DNA of 64,000 nucleotides, taken from Liriodendron chinense (lineage: Eukaryota; Streptophyta; Magnoliopsida; Magnoliales; Magnoliaceae). A program made the position numbers and the translations under genes. The number at the start of each line of letters is the position of its first letter. Within the stretch, counting starts at the first letter, position 1. Shown here in pieces: positions 52,614 to 63,962 of the stretch. The DNA lies in assembly GCA_003013855.2 (NCBI GenBank), contig PVNU02001893.1, forward strand, positions 744,001 through 808,000. Reading direction: 5' to 3'. A model generated the notes under the pieces. The model was given only the letters and a program-made list of their open reading frames with translations. It did no database searches and had not been told where the DNA came from.

Positions 52614-53197
52614 TAGGGCTAAAAGTCGGGCAAGTTGGGTCGGGTTGGTGCTCAACCCTAACCCAACCCAACCCAACCAACCCAAGCGGGTTCGGTCGGG
52701 TTGATACATGTTAGTATTTTCGTTATTACATTAGTCTATTATATTTCAATACACATCTTATTTTTTGTATCTATGGCTTTATTAATTATATATGTAGTTA
52801 TTTCTTACAGAGAACTTCACTTTTTCCTAAACAAATAAGCTAAAATATTGGATAACTACTCATTTAATACTCAAACATTTCAAATTCAAGCATATAAAGT
52901 TTCAAGTATTATAAGTTTTCTTACTAAAGTAATATAAACTAACAAGTTTACTTAACTAAAGTATAATAAAATTCTAAGTAACTTGTATATAGATCGGATT
53001 CGAGTTGGGTTAGGCAACCTGAGACCTCAACCCAAGCCCGACCCAAACCCTCAACCCAAGCCCGACCCAAGTTTTATCAAGTTGGTGTTTGTATAGCCCA
53101 AGCTCGAGATTAGATCCAATACTTTCTGCCCAAGCCCGACCCAATGTCAGGTCGGTCACAAGTCGATCGAGTTAAACCCACCCAACTTTCAGCCCTA
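52614..53197 (-). mobile_element. hAT-like MITE, gggtcgggtt family, copy 2 (inverted)
   Basis: TIR TAGGGCT is at both ends. The flanks are AACCAAAC (52606-52613) and AACCATAC (53198-53205), 7 of 8 identical. The whole length aligns in reverse complement with the copy at 4594-5150, including the central AT-rich part and a 'gatctatatac' block. Confidence 0.87.
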
Positions 53198-53219
53198 AAC
53201 CATACACTTCTTTAATAAT

Positions 53220-54360
53220 ATTACTGATAGCTCTATTTTTGCCTTTGAAAATGAGTGAGCTATGGTAGATTGCTTCTTGCTCTTTCAAAAGATAAGATTC
53301 CCCTCAATAAATATACTAAACCTATTAGTAGAATAACAATAAGTGAATCAACCTGCATAATCAACATCACAATACACGTGAACACTAAAATAACACAATT
53401 AGTATAAAAAAGATCATTGTTTGGGGCAGCTTTAATGTATCAAAGGATACAATGAACCGTATCATGATAATGTTCACATGAAGCCTATATAAATTGACCG
53501 ACAACACTCACAGCTTAGACGATATTTAGTTGAGTGATGGAGAGAAATTAGTTTACCTACTAAGCACGAATACTTTCAACGCTGGTCAAAAGAGATGACT
53601 CTATTTTTAAAAGTTATAATTTGCTTTAATTGGTACCTTGATCAAATAAGACCTAATAAGCCTATAGTGGTCAAAAGATCAACAATATGTTTTCGTTGGG
53701 AGGTAAAAATGTCAATTGAACAAGCAGCTTCTATCCTAAGAAGGTGTTATAACGGTCTGAATTTTTTTATTTCAAATTGATCAATAAGAAACTTTTTAAT
53801 CAATAATATTTCAGCAACATTATTTACCGCCTAGACTATCATCTACATAAATTATCCAAATTGTGACACCGGGTCCTTGCTTCTTGATGAAAATAGAATG
53901 ATCGGATGAACATTTCTAAAATCTAACTTGAAAGACAGTGGAACTAAGCCTCTCGATTTGGGCTCTTGAAAATTGTTTGAGACTATAAATAACGTTTTTA
54001 AGACGGCACACTTTCTCTTTAAACTTAAGAGGATAAAACCAAAGAAAATTGTACATATAAATTTCTACGCAAACATTTTTTTTCTATCTAACTGATGAAG
54101 TAATAATAACTATGTGCAATAAGGAAGAGGATGAACGAATTGAATTGAGCTTAGCAACATGAGCAAAGATATCATGATAATCCACTATTAATCGTTGAGT
54201 AAACCCTTTTGCTACGGACCCATCATGATTACACTTTAGGATATAAACCCCACCTAACCACTTACCTTTATTTAAGAAGATCAACAAACTCCCGCGTATC
54301 ATATTTCTCAAGAGCTTGTACCTTATCAAATATAACAGTCTTTCTTTGAGAATCATTTAG
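53220..54360 (-). pseudogene. Copia RT/RNase H fragment
   Basis: On the minus strand RT starts near 54240 with CNHDGSVAKGFTQRLIVDYH and continues FAHVAKLNSIRS. The YVDDS trace is at about 53840 and RNase H with YCDVDYAG at about 53365. Spacing is shorter than in an intact element and all frames are broken. LTRs were not found. Confidence 0.7.
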
Positions 54361-54904
54361 GGTATTTGTAAATGTAAAAAGGATAAAAATAGACAAAATA
54401 AAAAAATAAAAAGAAATGCATAAAAGGACAGGAATGAACAAGTATAGGAAACATGATTACCAATACGATAAGCAGTACTCGAATCAACACGGTAAAGCAC
54501 TAGGGCACAATTGTACTATGTTTTGTTTTTTTAATAATAATGAAAATATCAGGAGTATCTCAATAACACTAATCTCTAATGGTAGAGGTCAAGTAGTAGA
54601 AAATTCTTCTTATCCAACATTGGCAATTATGTCTAATATCAGAAGACCTGAAGATAATGATAATTGTTGTAGTTTAAAATAAGAATTTGTAGACACCCCA
54701 CCTAAGGCTAACAAGTTGATCGAAAACAACTCGACCCAGTCATTTATTAGGTGTTGTTGATGTACATTTTATTATAGGAGAGACAAGCTTATGAATTTAT
54801 GTATTTTCCATTAACGGTAATGATGTTTAAATATAAGGTTTGGCATAAATAACCTAATTGTACATGGAATAACATTCTATATAAAATTTATAAACACATA
54901 CTCC

Positions 54905-57900
54905 CCGTCAAACTCGAAATGTATTCATAGGAATCATTGAGGGTTTGGAGACGAGACGCAAGAACTTCGAGGCACTGTGAGACTTGGTAAAGAAGGCAGT
55001 GAGCTGTTCGGAGGCGAGATATGGGGGAGAAATTGTGCCAGTTAAGTATTCTTGACGAACAAAATGGCAATCCACCTCAATATGATTGGTACGCTTATGA
55101 AATTCAGGGTTGCGAGTAATATGGATGGCACTTTTGTTAGCATAGTGCAAAGGAGTTGGCGTGGTACAATGTACACCAAAATCAGCAAGCAACCATTAGA
55201 GCCAGACAATCTCTGTAATTATTTGAGTCATCGCTTGATACTCTACCTCATTAGTAGATTGAGAAATGTGTTGTTGCTTCTTACTTTTTCAGGAGAGAAA
55301 AGAGTCTTTAAGAAATATACAAAAACCCGTAGTAGACTTTTTATCAGATATAGTTCCAGTGAAATCAAAATCAGAATATGTCTATAATTCAAGAGAGAAA
55401 GTCGTAGAAAAGAAAAGAACTTTAGAAAGAGTGTCACGAACATATCAAATGATGTACAAGACAGCAACTATATGTACAAAGTGTGGGGCACTTAAGAATT
55501 AGCTGATAAGGAGAACAGCATAGGCAATGTTTGGCTGAGAAATGGTCAAGTAAATCAAGCTTCTAACAAGTAAACAATAAAATGTAGGATCAGAAAGTAG
55601 TTCTCCATCTGTAGGACCAAGCTTGATATTAAGTTTGGTTGGAATGTCGACGAGCTTTATATCATCTGTTAAATGTACTCGAGAAACAAGATCAATGACA
55701 TTTTTAATTTGAGAGAGTAAATAGCCATGTGGAGAATATGCAACTTTAGGCTTCAGAAAGTAACGCAAAAAATCAATACATTTCATCTCAAAGAGATGGC
55801 TAAAATGTTGTTTGATCATACAAATAGTAGTTTCATCATCACCAGAAATTATCTTATCATCATCATAGAGCAACAAAATAGTCCGTCATTTGGGTGTATT
55901 TGAGACAAATAAGGCAGGATCATAAGAACTTTGTTGAAATCCTAATGACACAACTGCAGAATTAAATTTGGCAAATCAGGCTCGAGGAGCTTGTCTAAGA
56001 CCATATAGAGCACGTCTCAAGCAACACACATTTTTCAGAATAAAAAAAAAAACATGAGGTGGTTGCATATAAACTTCTTCTTGGAGATCCGCATTGAGAA
56101 ATACATTTTTTACATCAAGCTGACAGTGGCCATTGGCAAACAATAGCAACTGCTATCAGGGTCTGAATTGTCATCATATGAGCAATTAGAGCAAATGTTT
56201 CAGCAAAGTTAATGCAAAATTCCTAATTAAAACCCTTAGTTACAAGACGAGCTCTATATCGTTCAATGTTTCCATCAGATTTTGTTTTAATCTTATACAC
56301 CTATTGACAATCAATGGTATATTTTCCTAGGGAAAGAGAAACGAGCTCCTATGTTTACATTCGATTAAGTGCATCCAATTCTTCTGACATAACATGTTGT
56401 CATTCAAGATGATTTGCTGCTTTCATGTAGGATCGAAGCTCATAATAGGAGTGAATTGAAGCAAGAAAAGCTCGATGAGGAGGTACAATGATTTTATAGT
56501 CTACATATCAAGTAGGAGGAATAGAGAGTCTGGAGCTACGATGAACTGCAGAAGACAATACGTGATCAACAGAGCGAGACCTGGAGGGAGGACATGGGCA
56601 ATAGCTAAAACATTTATTGCCTGGCTTTCTGAAGATCCTGCAGGTGATATCTCAGATTAAGACAAATCCTCAAAGAATGAAAGAAGAAATGAGACGTCAG
56701 CAAATGAGGTATTTATATTGAATGAAATGGAAGATATTCAGAGAAAATAATATTTCATAAGACACAAAGTGTTTTAAATTTTAGATCATAACAAATATAC
56801 CATTTCTGATTGTCTAGGTACCCGAGAAACAACACTTAACAGATCTGGCAAACAATTTATCTCGGTCAGACGGTGGTAAAAGAACAAAACAAGTGCATCC
56901 AAATACATGCAGAGTAGAGTAATCAGAACTATTAGAGAATAATCGTTCAAATGGTGAAGTTCCGGACAAGACGGATGAGGGCAAAATATTAATCAGATAA
57001 ATAGCCATACGAATGGCTTTTGCCCAAAGCTCATTGGGAATAGTAGTGGAGAAAACTAGAGCTTGGACAGTTTTAAGAATGTGGCAATTTTTTCGCTCAG
57101 CTACACTATTTTACTCAAGGGTTTATGGACAAGACTTTTGATATTGAATATATTTTTAAAAAATAAATTTTTAAAAATTTTCACTAACATATTCTCCTCC
57201 AGAGTCAGACCTCGGAGCTTTAATTTTAGTTGAGAATTTGATTTCAACATCATCATAAAATTGAACAAATATGTCATGAAGCTCAGAGCGACTGGACATA
57301 AAAACACCCAAGATCACCATGCATAATATCAAACATAGAAGAAGAAACAAAGGTACTCTAAGTGAAAGACAAAGCATGAGTTTTAGCAATCTTACAAGAT
57401 TTACAATCTTTTATGTTATTTAAATTTTTATGAGGAAAATGACCAAGAATACCACGTGAAACCTAAATTGTAATTGAGAATGAGAAACATGACCCAAATG
57501 ACGATGCCATAATGATAGAGTATCAAGTGTGGCAACTGCATTGGCAGATACGCAACCTGAAGTATCCAAGTTCAGATAGTCTAGAAAATAAAGGTCTCCA
57601 ACCTTATGCCCAATCCCAATCAACTTTCAAGGCTACAGATCCTGCAAATAACAACAAGAGGGAGAAAAGACCGCATTGCAGTTACATCGAGTAATTTGAC
57701 CAATCGAGAGTAAATTCATGGTAATAAACGGAACATAATATACACCAAAGATGGTCAATTTTTTTCGTTGATAGACATAACTTTGGAAACTGTCATAATA
57801 ACTCCATTTATTGTGTGAATAGAGTCATAAATGAATTAATAATTGTGTAAAAGTGACTCATTCGCAGTCATGTGACATGAAGCACCAGAATTAATTAACC

Positions 57901-57920
57901 GAGATGAAACGGTATTACCT
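54905..57920 (-). pseudogene. pol of the compact Copia element, many stops
   Basis: Minus strand: protease with NSGASCHMT (first Asp replaced by Asn) at about 57880; pre-integrase LWHRHLGHVSHSQL (about 57510); integrase core with RSDSGGEYVSENF (about 57200) and the later FERLFSNSSDYSTLHVFGC (about 56900); RT with a YDDDKIISGDD counterpart of the catalytic YVDD (about 55860), SPHGYLLSQIKNVIDL and LVRSLIYLTISQPNIAYAV; RNase H with ANKSAIHITRNPEFHKRTNH (about 55120). At least a dozen lesions make it non-functional. Confidence 0.88.
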
Positions 57921-59023
57921 TAGAATGAAATAGTAGAATCGAAAAATACACTGGCTTGTGGGAGCATAGACTGAAGTTGCTCTAAATTGAGAGTGATGTA
58001 TTGAGAAGCAACACGAGCATCTTGTATAGACATGACATGAGATAGATCTGTAATATATTCTCATGACAAGCCCATGTTAGTAGCAGCCAGAGTAGCACAA
58101 GAATTGTTCTAATGATGTGAGCAACATACCTCAAATCTGCAGTTCAGGACAGATGCAGATTGGATGGTCCAGTAATGTGAAACACCACCTTCAAGGTAGG
58201 ATCTATAAATCACAGTTAAGTAGTGGATCATTGATCAACCATACCTGTGCCAAAGATCAACGATCCAATCTGATAGGTGGGCCACTGATAAATGCAAAAG
58301 ATGCCCAGAATAGTGCCCAGCGTCCAACACCTGTCTTCTCTGAAATGCCCTTTAACACATCCAAGGATCAATGATTAGGAGGAGGTTTGAAATAGGCTTT
58401 AACACGCCCAATGATCAACAATTAGGGTGAGGTCTAAAATGAGTCCCAGGAAGAATGAAGAATACAGCGTTTGATCATAGCAGTCGAGATCTGGGCATAA
58501 AGTATTAATCTAGTAGCAAATCAATGGAGAAGATGGCATTGACGAGTGCACAAAGATGACGCTAATGATAGTTTTAAGTCAAATCAGGGATAAGTTTTTG
58601 CAGACGTGCTTGGCTATCGGCAACAAGGAAGATGGATGGGGCAGGGGATGATGACGGGGGTAAGATCTATTAGGGGTTTATTAGGGCTAAAAATTGGTGG
58701 TGCTGGATCTATTCAGGATTGATGGGTGCCGGATTTGATTTGGTGCTAGATTGAAAATAAAGGCAAAGGGTTTCAAGCAATGATTGTTACAAGACAGCTA
58801 CCGCTACGAATCAACAAAAACAACGGGTGATCTGGAGGATGGGTTTTCAACAATTATGGAATCGGGTATGATCGAATGCAGCAATGGAGAAGAGGTGTGC
58901 AAATGGTGATGGTCAAATGCTATAGATAGATGCACGGAGACAAGGATTCATATCTGAATCCTCAGGTTGGAAGAATGGATGAAAAAAAAACAAAAAAGAA
59001 GAACCAAGGCCTTGGATCAGTTG
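57921..59023. other. Leader/gag position of the compact Copia, no Gag recognised
   Basis: This position should encode Gag. I see only short, broken frames and no zinc knuckle. It may be a foreign or rearranged segment. Confidence 0.45.
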
Positions 59024-59177
59024 GCTCTAATACCATGTGACAAGAGAAATAAACTTATGAATTTGTGTATCTTCCATTGACGGTAATGGTGCTTAAATAC
59101 AAGGTTGGTATAAATAGCTTAGCTGTATAGGGAATAACATTTTATACAACATTTATAAAATTTATAAACACACATTT

Positions 59178-60239
59178 AATTTCATCGATAGAAATTAAGT
59201 CGTACTGATTCACACATACGCTTAATTGATATACCTTGGTGTAGTATTAAATTGCTCCATATTTTTTTATTTTATATTAAAAAATCTAAATTATTGTTGT
59301 GGTGAATCAAGCTCTGCAAATTGTGTAAGTACGTGGATGACCCCATCTTGGGTTGGCTATCCTATGCTTATACGGTCGACCGAAGTTGAACATGGACGAC
59401 CAGTAGTAGTTGGAACTACACAAGATACTTTCCACCTAACGCGGTTATGTCGGGATTCCTCATAGTCGATTGGATGAATTTAATATCGAGCTGATTATTC
59501 TTATGCTTGATTGTCATATAACACTCAATAAAATTTAAGATATCAATGTTTCCATTAAATGAGAGTCCATTCATAACCATTAGTGCAATACGATCCTACT
59601 AAAGACTCATGGGCTGAGCATGGTGGTATGGGATACTGTGTCCAAGCTGTCGACCTATGCTGGGTGACGAACCCCCCTTAGTGACCAGTAAGCATTGATT
59701 TAGACAATGAGCCTACCATATTGTTGATGGAATTAGGTGACAAACCCTTTCCATATTTGATGCTTGGGTGACAACCCTTTCTGTTTACACATTATTGGGC
59801 AATCTACCATATCTTTGAAATTATTAATTATAATGTATATTGGGTGACGAACCCAAAAATTAGATTAAGGGACATTGGCGATGAGTCATTATGTGCCACA
59901 ACGAGCCGCGTGATCCAATTAGTGACTCGTGATATAATAGTGGTACCCTAGCTTCGCTAATATGTTGTTTAAATTAGTACTAATAAATAGTTAGCTAATC
60001 ATACATATCATGGTATTTATCGATAATGCTGGTAACGAGCCATATAGTAATATTATGGTCGTCATTCAGTTTATAAGATTAAATGACGTAACAAAGTTCT
60101 ATTCAGTGATACAAAGCTCAATTAGTTGTGAATGGCTTTCATCAACAAACCATATTAGATTCTTTTAACACATTCAATTATATTATTAAGTCCTCAACCG
60201 TACGCATTGTATTTTTTATCATTATCTCTTATTATTAAT
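59178..60239. repeat. Non-genic DNA with a recurring gggtgacgaaccc word
   Basis: The word gggtgacgaaccc or a one- or two-base variant occurs at about 59662, 59728, 59765 and 59839, with related gacgag/gatgag words near 59875-59940. No gene and no bounded repeat was recognised. Confidence 0.4.
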
Positions 60240-60640
60240 TTGTTCACCAATTAGATATCAACAATGCATTTCTTCACGATTTACTTTAAGAGGATATATC
60301 CATATAGTTACCCTCAAGCTTTATCAACCCAACTTGACCCAATCATGTTTCTCATTTAAAGAAAGCTATTTATGATCTCTGTCAATCTACGTGCTTGGTT
60401 TCAATGGCTCATCTTCTTTCTTATTCGGTTTGGATTTGTTAGCAACTATGCAAATCACTCTCTCTCTGTCTACTCAACTTTCAACCGAGTTCTGATCCTC
60501 TTATTATTTGTCGATAACATCATTTTACAAATAATGACTCTACCATTCTCCGCCATTTTTGTCTATTGTGACCATTTAGTTTGTTGTCAAAAAGATTCTA
60601 GAGATCTTTATTACTTTTAGAAAATTGAAGCTAAGTACAT
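60240..60640 (+). pseudogene. Copia RT fragment on the + strand
   Basis: Frames read VHQLDINNAFLHDLL (the QxDVxNAFLxGxL block), KKAIYDLCQ (the KALYGLKQ block), RAWFQWL and LLLFVDNIIL, a decayed YVDD block. Its direction is opposite to all other Copia elements here. Truncated on both sides. Confidence 0.72.
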
Positions 60641-60699
60641 ATTTTTATTTTACATTGACTCAAATGTAGTATACACTTGATTTGCTTTGTCGGACTAAT

Positions 60700-60981
60700 A
60701 CTTTGACAAAAAATCATGCCCCCTTTTGAGAAAAAGAACAGTAAAGAAATAATCTATATATGTATTAGCTGTATAAACCGTGTGTTTAATCTACAAAGAA
60801 TAGGTCTGAATATATAGGCCTAGCTAGTTTACCTAAAGAGACAGGAAATCACTGATTGAGACTAAAATCAAGGACAATATTGATTGTCCTTGATTTTATG
60901 TCAATCAGGAATTTTTACATTAATGGGAAATCTACAAGATATACCATATTTACATAACAGAATATATTTACTATATTAACA
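60700..60981 (-). repeat. 3' LTR of the terminal Copia element (outer edge undefined)
   Basis: On the minus strand AAGGGGGGA (60982-60990, polypurine tract) precedes TGTTAATATAG at 60981. It contains a 16-bp perfect hairpin stem at 60863-60898. The left limit is not determined. Confidence 0.6.
60863..60898. other. Perfect hairpin in an LTR
   Basis: taaaatcaaggacaat and its exact reverse complement attgtccttgatttta are separated by the 4-nt loop attg. Confidence 0.85.
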
Positions 60982-60988
60982 TCCCCCC

Positions 60989-62473
60989 TTAAACATGAGG
61001 TGGCATGGAAGAGGCCATCTTGAGTTTAGAAATAAGATCCCGTAGGCGGCCCGGTGGATGAGACTTAGTGAACACATCAGCGAGCTGGTCGTCAGAGGAG
61101 ACGGAGAGTAAGTGAAGGTCACCTTGCTGAAGATGTTGATGAACGAAGTGACAGTCAAGCTCAATGTGTTTGGTGCATTCATGGAAAACATCATTATGAG
61201 CAATATGGATCGCGCTGCGATTGTCACAATGAAGTGGAATACTGGCTGTTTGGGGAGCACCCATATCGGTTACAAGCCAACGAAGCCAGACAAGCTCAAA
61301 GGTAGCATCAGCAAGAGCACGTTATTCTGCTTCGGTACTAGAACGAGCGACAACAGTTTGCTTCTTGCTACGCCAAGATATGAGAGAAGTGCCTAGTAAG
61401 AAGCAATAACCAGTAGTGGAGCGTCAATCAGTAGGATCCCCAGCCCAATCTGCATCAGAGTAGGCCCGTAGTTCGAGAGAGGTTTGGGAGGAAAAGTGCA
61501 GGCTGTGAAAGAGAGTGCCCTTAACGTATCGGAGAATGCGAAGAACAGCAACATAGTGGATAGAGCGGGGAGTGGCCATGAATTGACTAACCATGTGAAC
61601 AGCGTAGGCAATGTCTGGTCGAGTGACCGTAAGATAGATCAAGCTGCCAACTAACTGTCGATAGAGTGTGGCATCTGAAAGAGGTTCACCGTCAATGGGA
61701 GTGAGCTTCACATTAACTTCCAATGGAGTGGAAGCAACCTTGTTGTCAATGATGCCAGCCTTAGAGAGGAGATCGGAAGCATATTTGGCCTGGGAAAGAA
61801 AATAGCCATCGGAAGAGGAAGTGACCTCAAGGCCAAGGAAGTAACTGAGAGTGCCCAGATCTTTCATTTCAAAGTTCTGACTGAGAAAATGTTGAAGAGC
61901 ACGAATGCCTGCAGTATCATCACCAGTAATAATCATATCATCAACATAAAGAAGAATGAAAATGATACCAGCAGAGGTTCGACGGATAAAGAGAGCATTG
62001 TCATGGGAACTGGGAGTGAAACCCTGTTGGCCAACCACGGAGCTAAACTTAGCAAACCAAGCCCGAGGAGCCTGTTTGAGACCATAGAGAGCCCGACGTA
62101 GATGGCAGACTTGAGTTGGAGAATGAGGATAGCCGGGAGATGATTGCATATAAACTTCTTCCTGGAGATCACCATTGAGGAAAGCATTCTTCACATCCAT
62201 TTGAAATAGAGACCAACGACGAACAGCTGCGACTACAAGTAAGGATCGAATAGAGGTCAATCGAGCAACAGGGGCAAAGGTCTCCTCATAGTCGATACCA
62301 TATTCCTGAGTGAAACCCTTGGCAACCAGGCGAGCTTTGTAGCGTTCAACAGATCCATCAGCCTTGATCTTGATCTTATAAACCCACTTACAACCCACTA
62401 TAGATTTTCCAGGAGGCAGATCGACCATGTCCCAAGTATGAGTTTTGTGGAGAGCATCAAGTTCATCAGACAT
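60989..62473 (-). pseudogene. Copia RT and RNase H, nearly intact (single stop)
   Basis: RT runs open from 62473 for 349 codons: WVYKIKIKADGSVERYKARL, FQMDVKNAFLNGDLQEEVYM, ALYGLKQAPRAWF, the catalytic LLYVDDMIITGDD, SYFLGLEV, GSLIYLTVTRPDIAYAV. It ends at an in-frame TGA (61424-61426) where RNase H begins SDADWAGDPTD; the codon is likely a mutated CGA. RNase H continues, with a further frame change, through CDNRSAIHIAHNDVFHECTK and QLADVFTKSHPPG to about 60989. Product: RNA-directed DNA polymerase/RNase H. This is the youngest-looking pol in the window. Confidence 0.92.
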
Positions 62474-62482
62474 AGATTTCTG

Positions 62483-63962
62483 CTAAATAGGTTCAGTACT
62501 GGCCTCACGATAAGTGTGAGGCTCATGAAGGGTGGCAAGAGCAAAGTAACAGTGAAAATCAGTGAGATGAGAGGGAGGAGCCCTCACCCGATTAGAACGA
62601 CAAAGGTCAATATCTGAAGGAGGTTTAAGTGATGATGGCTCAGATGGTGATGATGATGTAGGATCTGGAGGAGACGGTCCTGCTGTTGGAGGAGAGGCCG
62701 TATGTGAAACATCTGATGAAGTGGCAATCGAATGAGGGTCCTTCTCATGGTCAGGATATAGAGGGGCAGTAGGGTCAATGAAAATGGGAGACACGGATGA
62801 GGAGGACTGAGGGAACTGCTGTAGACTGGAGGTCTGGTGTTCCCAGAATTCCACATGACGGGACATGTGCAATCGACGAGTTATGAGATCATAGCAGCGG
62901 AAACCTTTTTGAGAGATACCATAACCAAGGAAGCAACACAAGCGAGACCGATGCTCAAGTTTAGACCGTTCATGGGAAGGAAGGGAGACAAAACATGCAC
63001 AACCAAAAACCCGTATGGATGAGTAGTCAGGGACTAGCTCATAAAGCAGTTCGAAGGGAGACTTGTTGTGAGTCGTAGGTGACGGAAGACGATTGATGGT
63101 GTAAATTGCTGTGAGAGGAACTTCACCCCAGAATCGTTCAGGAACAGAAGCAGAGATGAGAAGTATGCGAACAACATCAAGGACTATGACGATGTTTGCG
63201 TTCAGCATGACCATTCTGCTGAGAGGTATAAGGACAAGACCTGTGAGGAAGGGTGCCATTTTTGTCTAAGAACGTTAAAAAAGACTTATCATTGTATTCT
63301 TGAGCATTGTCTGATCGAAAAGTTTTGATAGTGCAAGAAAACTAAGTTTGTATCATTTTATGAAAGGTTTGATAAATTTGAAAAAGTTCAAACCGATGCT
63401 TAAGGAGATAAATCCAAGTAAATCGTAAGTAATCATCAACAAAAATGACAAAATAACGAGATCCCCCCTCAGTGGGAACTAGTGCAGGACCCCAAATGTC
63501 TGAATGAACAAGATCAAAAGGTGCAGAAGAAAAGGAGTCACTTTTATTAAATGGTAAATGCGGTTGTTTGCCAAAATGGCAAGACATACAATCAAACTTT
63601 TGAAATTTAACAGAACCTAAGTGACCCTGAGATGCTAATAATTGAAGACGTGACAAGGATGCATGACCGAGACGAGATTGCCACAAATCAGGAGATATAA
63701 TAGCAGCAACAGAGGAGATCCGATGAGAGGGAACCTTCAAGTCGAGAGCCTTAAAGTAACGTCCAAGCTTACGGCCTGTCCCAAGCAGCTGCCCCGTCTG
63801 TCGATCCAACACATCAACACCACGATTAGAAAAATTAAGGTTAAAGCCTTGTTCAACAAGTTGACCAACAGAAATAAGATTAAGAGACAAATTTGGAACA
63901 AGGTATGTATCATTAAGGGACAGGTTTGATGAGGAAATAGATCCTATGTGACTAATAGGCAT
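62483..63962 (-). pseudogene. Copia integrase, frameshifted
   Basis: The first frame (63962-63342) holds LNLISVGQLVEQGF, the zinc-binding H-H-C-C (RLGHASLSRLQLL and CMSCHFGKQ), the first Asp in HSDIWGPA and FVIFVDDYLRFTW, then a TAG. The second Asp (RSDNAQEY, about 63310) and the catalytic Glu block (NGHAERKHR, about 63205) lie in other frames. The last frame (63259-62483) holds FWGEVPLTAIYTINRLPS, FELLYELVPDYSSIRVFGC and CCFLGYGISQKGFRCYD, then a Pro/Ser-rich linker to RT. At least two frameshifts and a stop. Confidence 0.9.

Larger units (their letters stand above)
54770..59172 (-). mobile_element. Compact Copia LTR retrotransposon with about 130-bp LTRs
   Basis: LTRs lie at 54770-54898 and 59038-59172, flanked by a perfect CATTT duplication (54765-54769 and 59173-59177). 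The PBS TGGTATTAGAGC (59024-59035, one base off) lies 2 nt from the 5' LTR. A GACGGGGAGTA purine tract adjoins the 3' LTR at 54899. Internal order on the minus strand: protease, pre-integrase, integrase, RT, RNase H. The first kilobase after the PBS shows no Gag domain that I can recognise. Confidence 0.88.
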
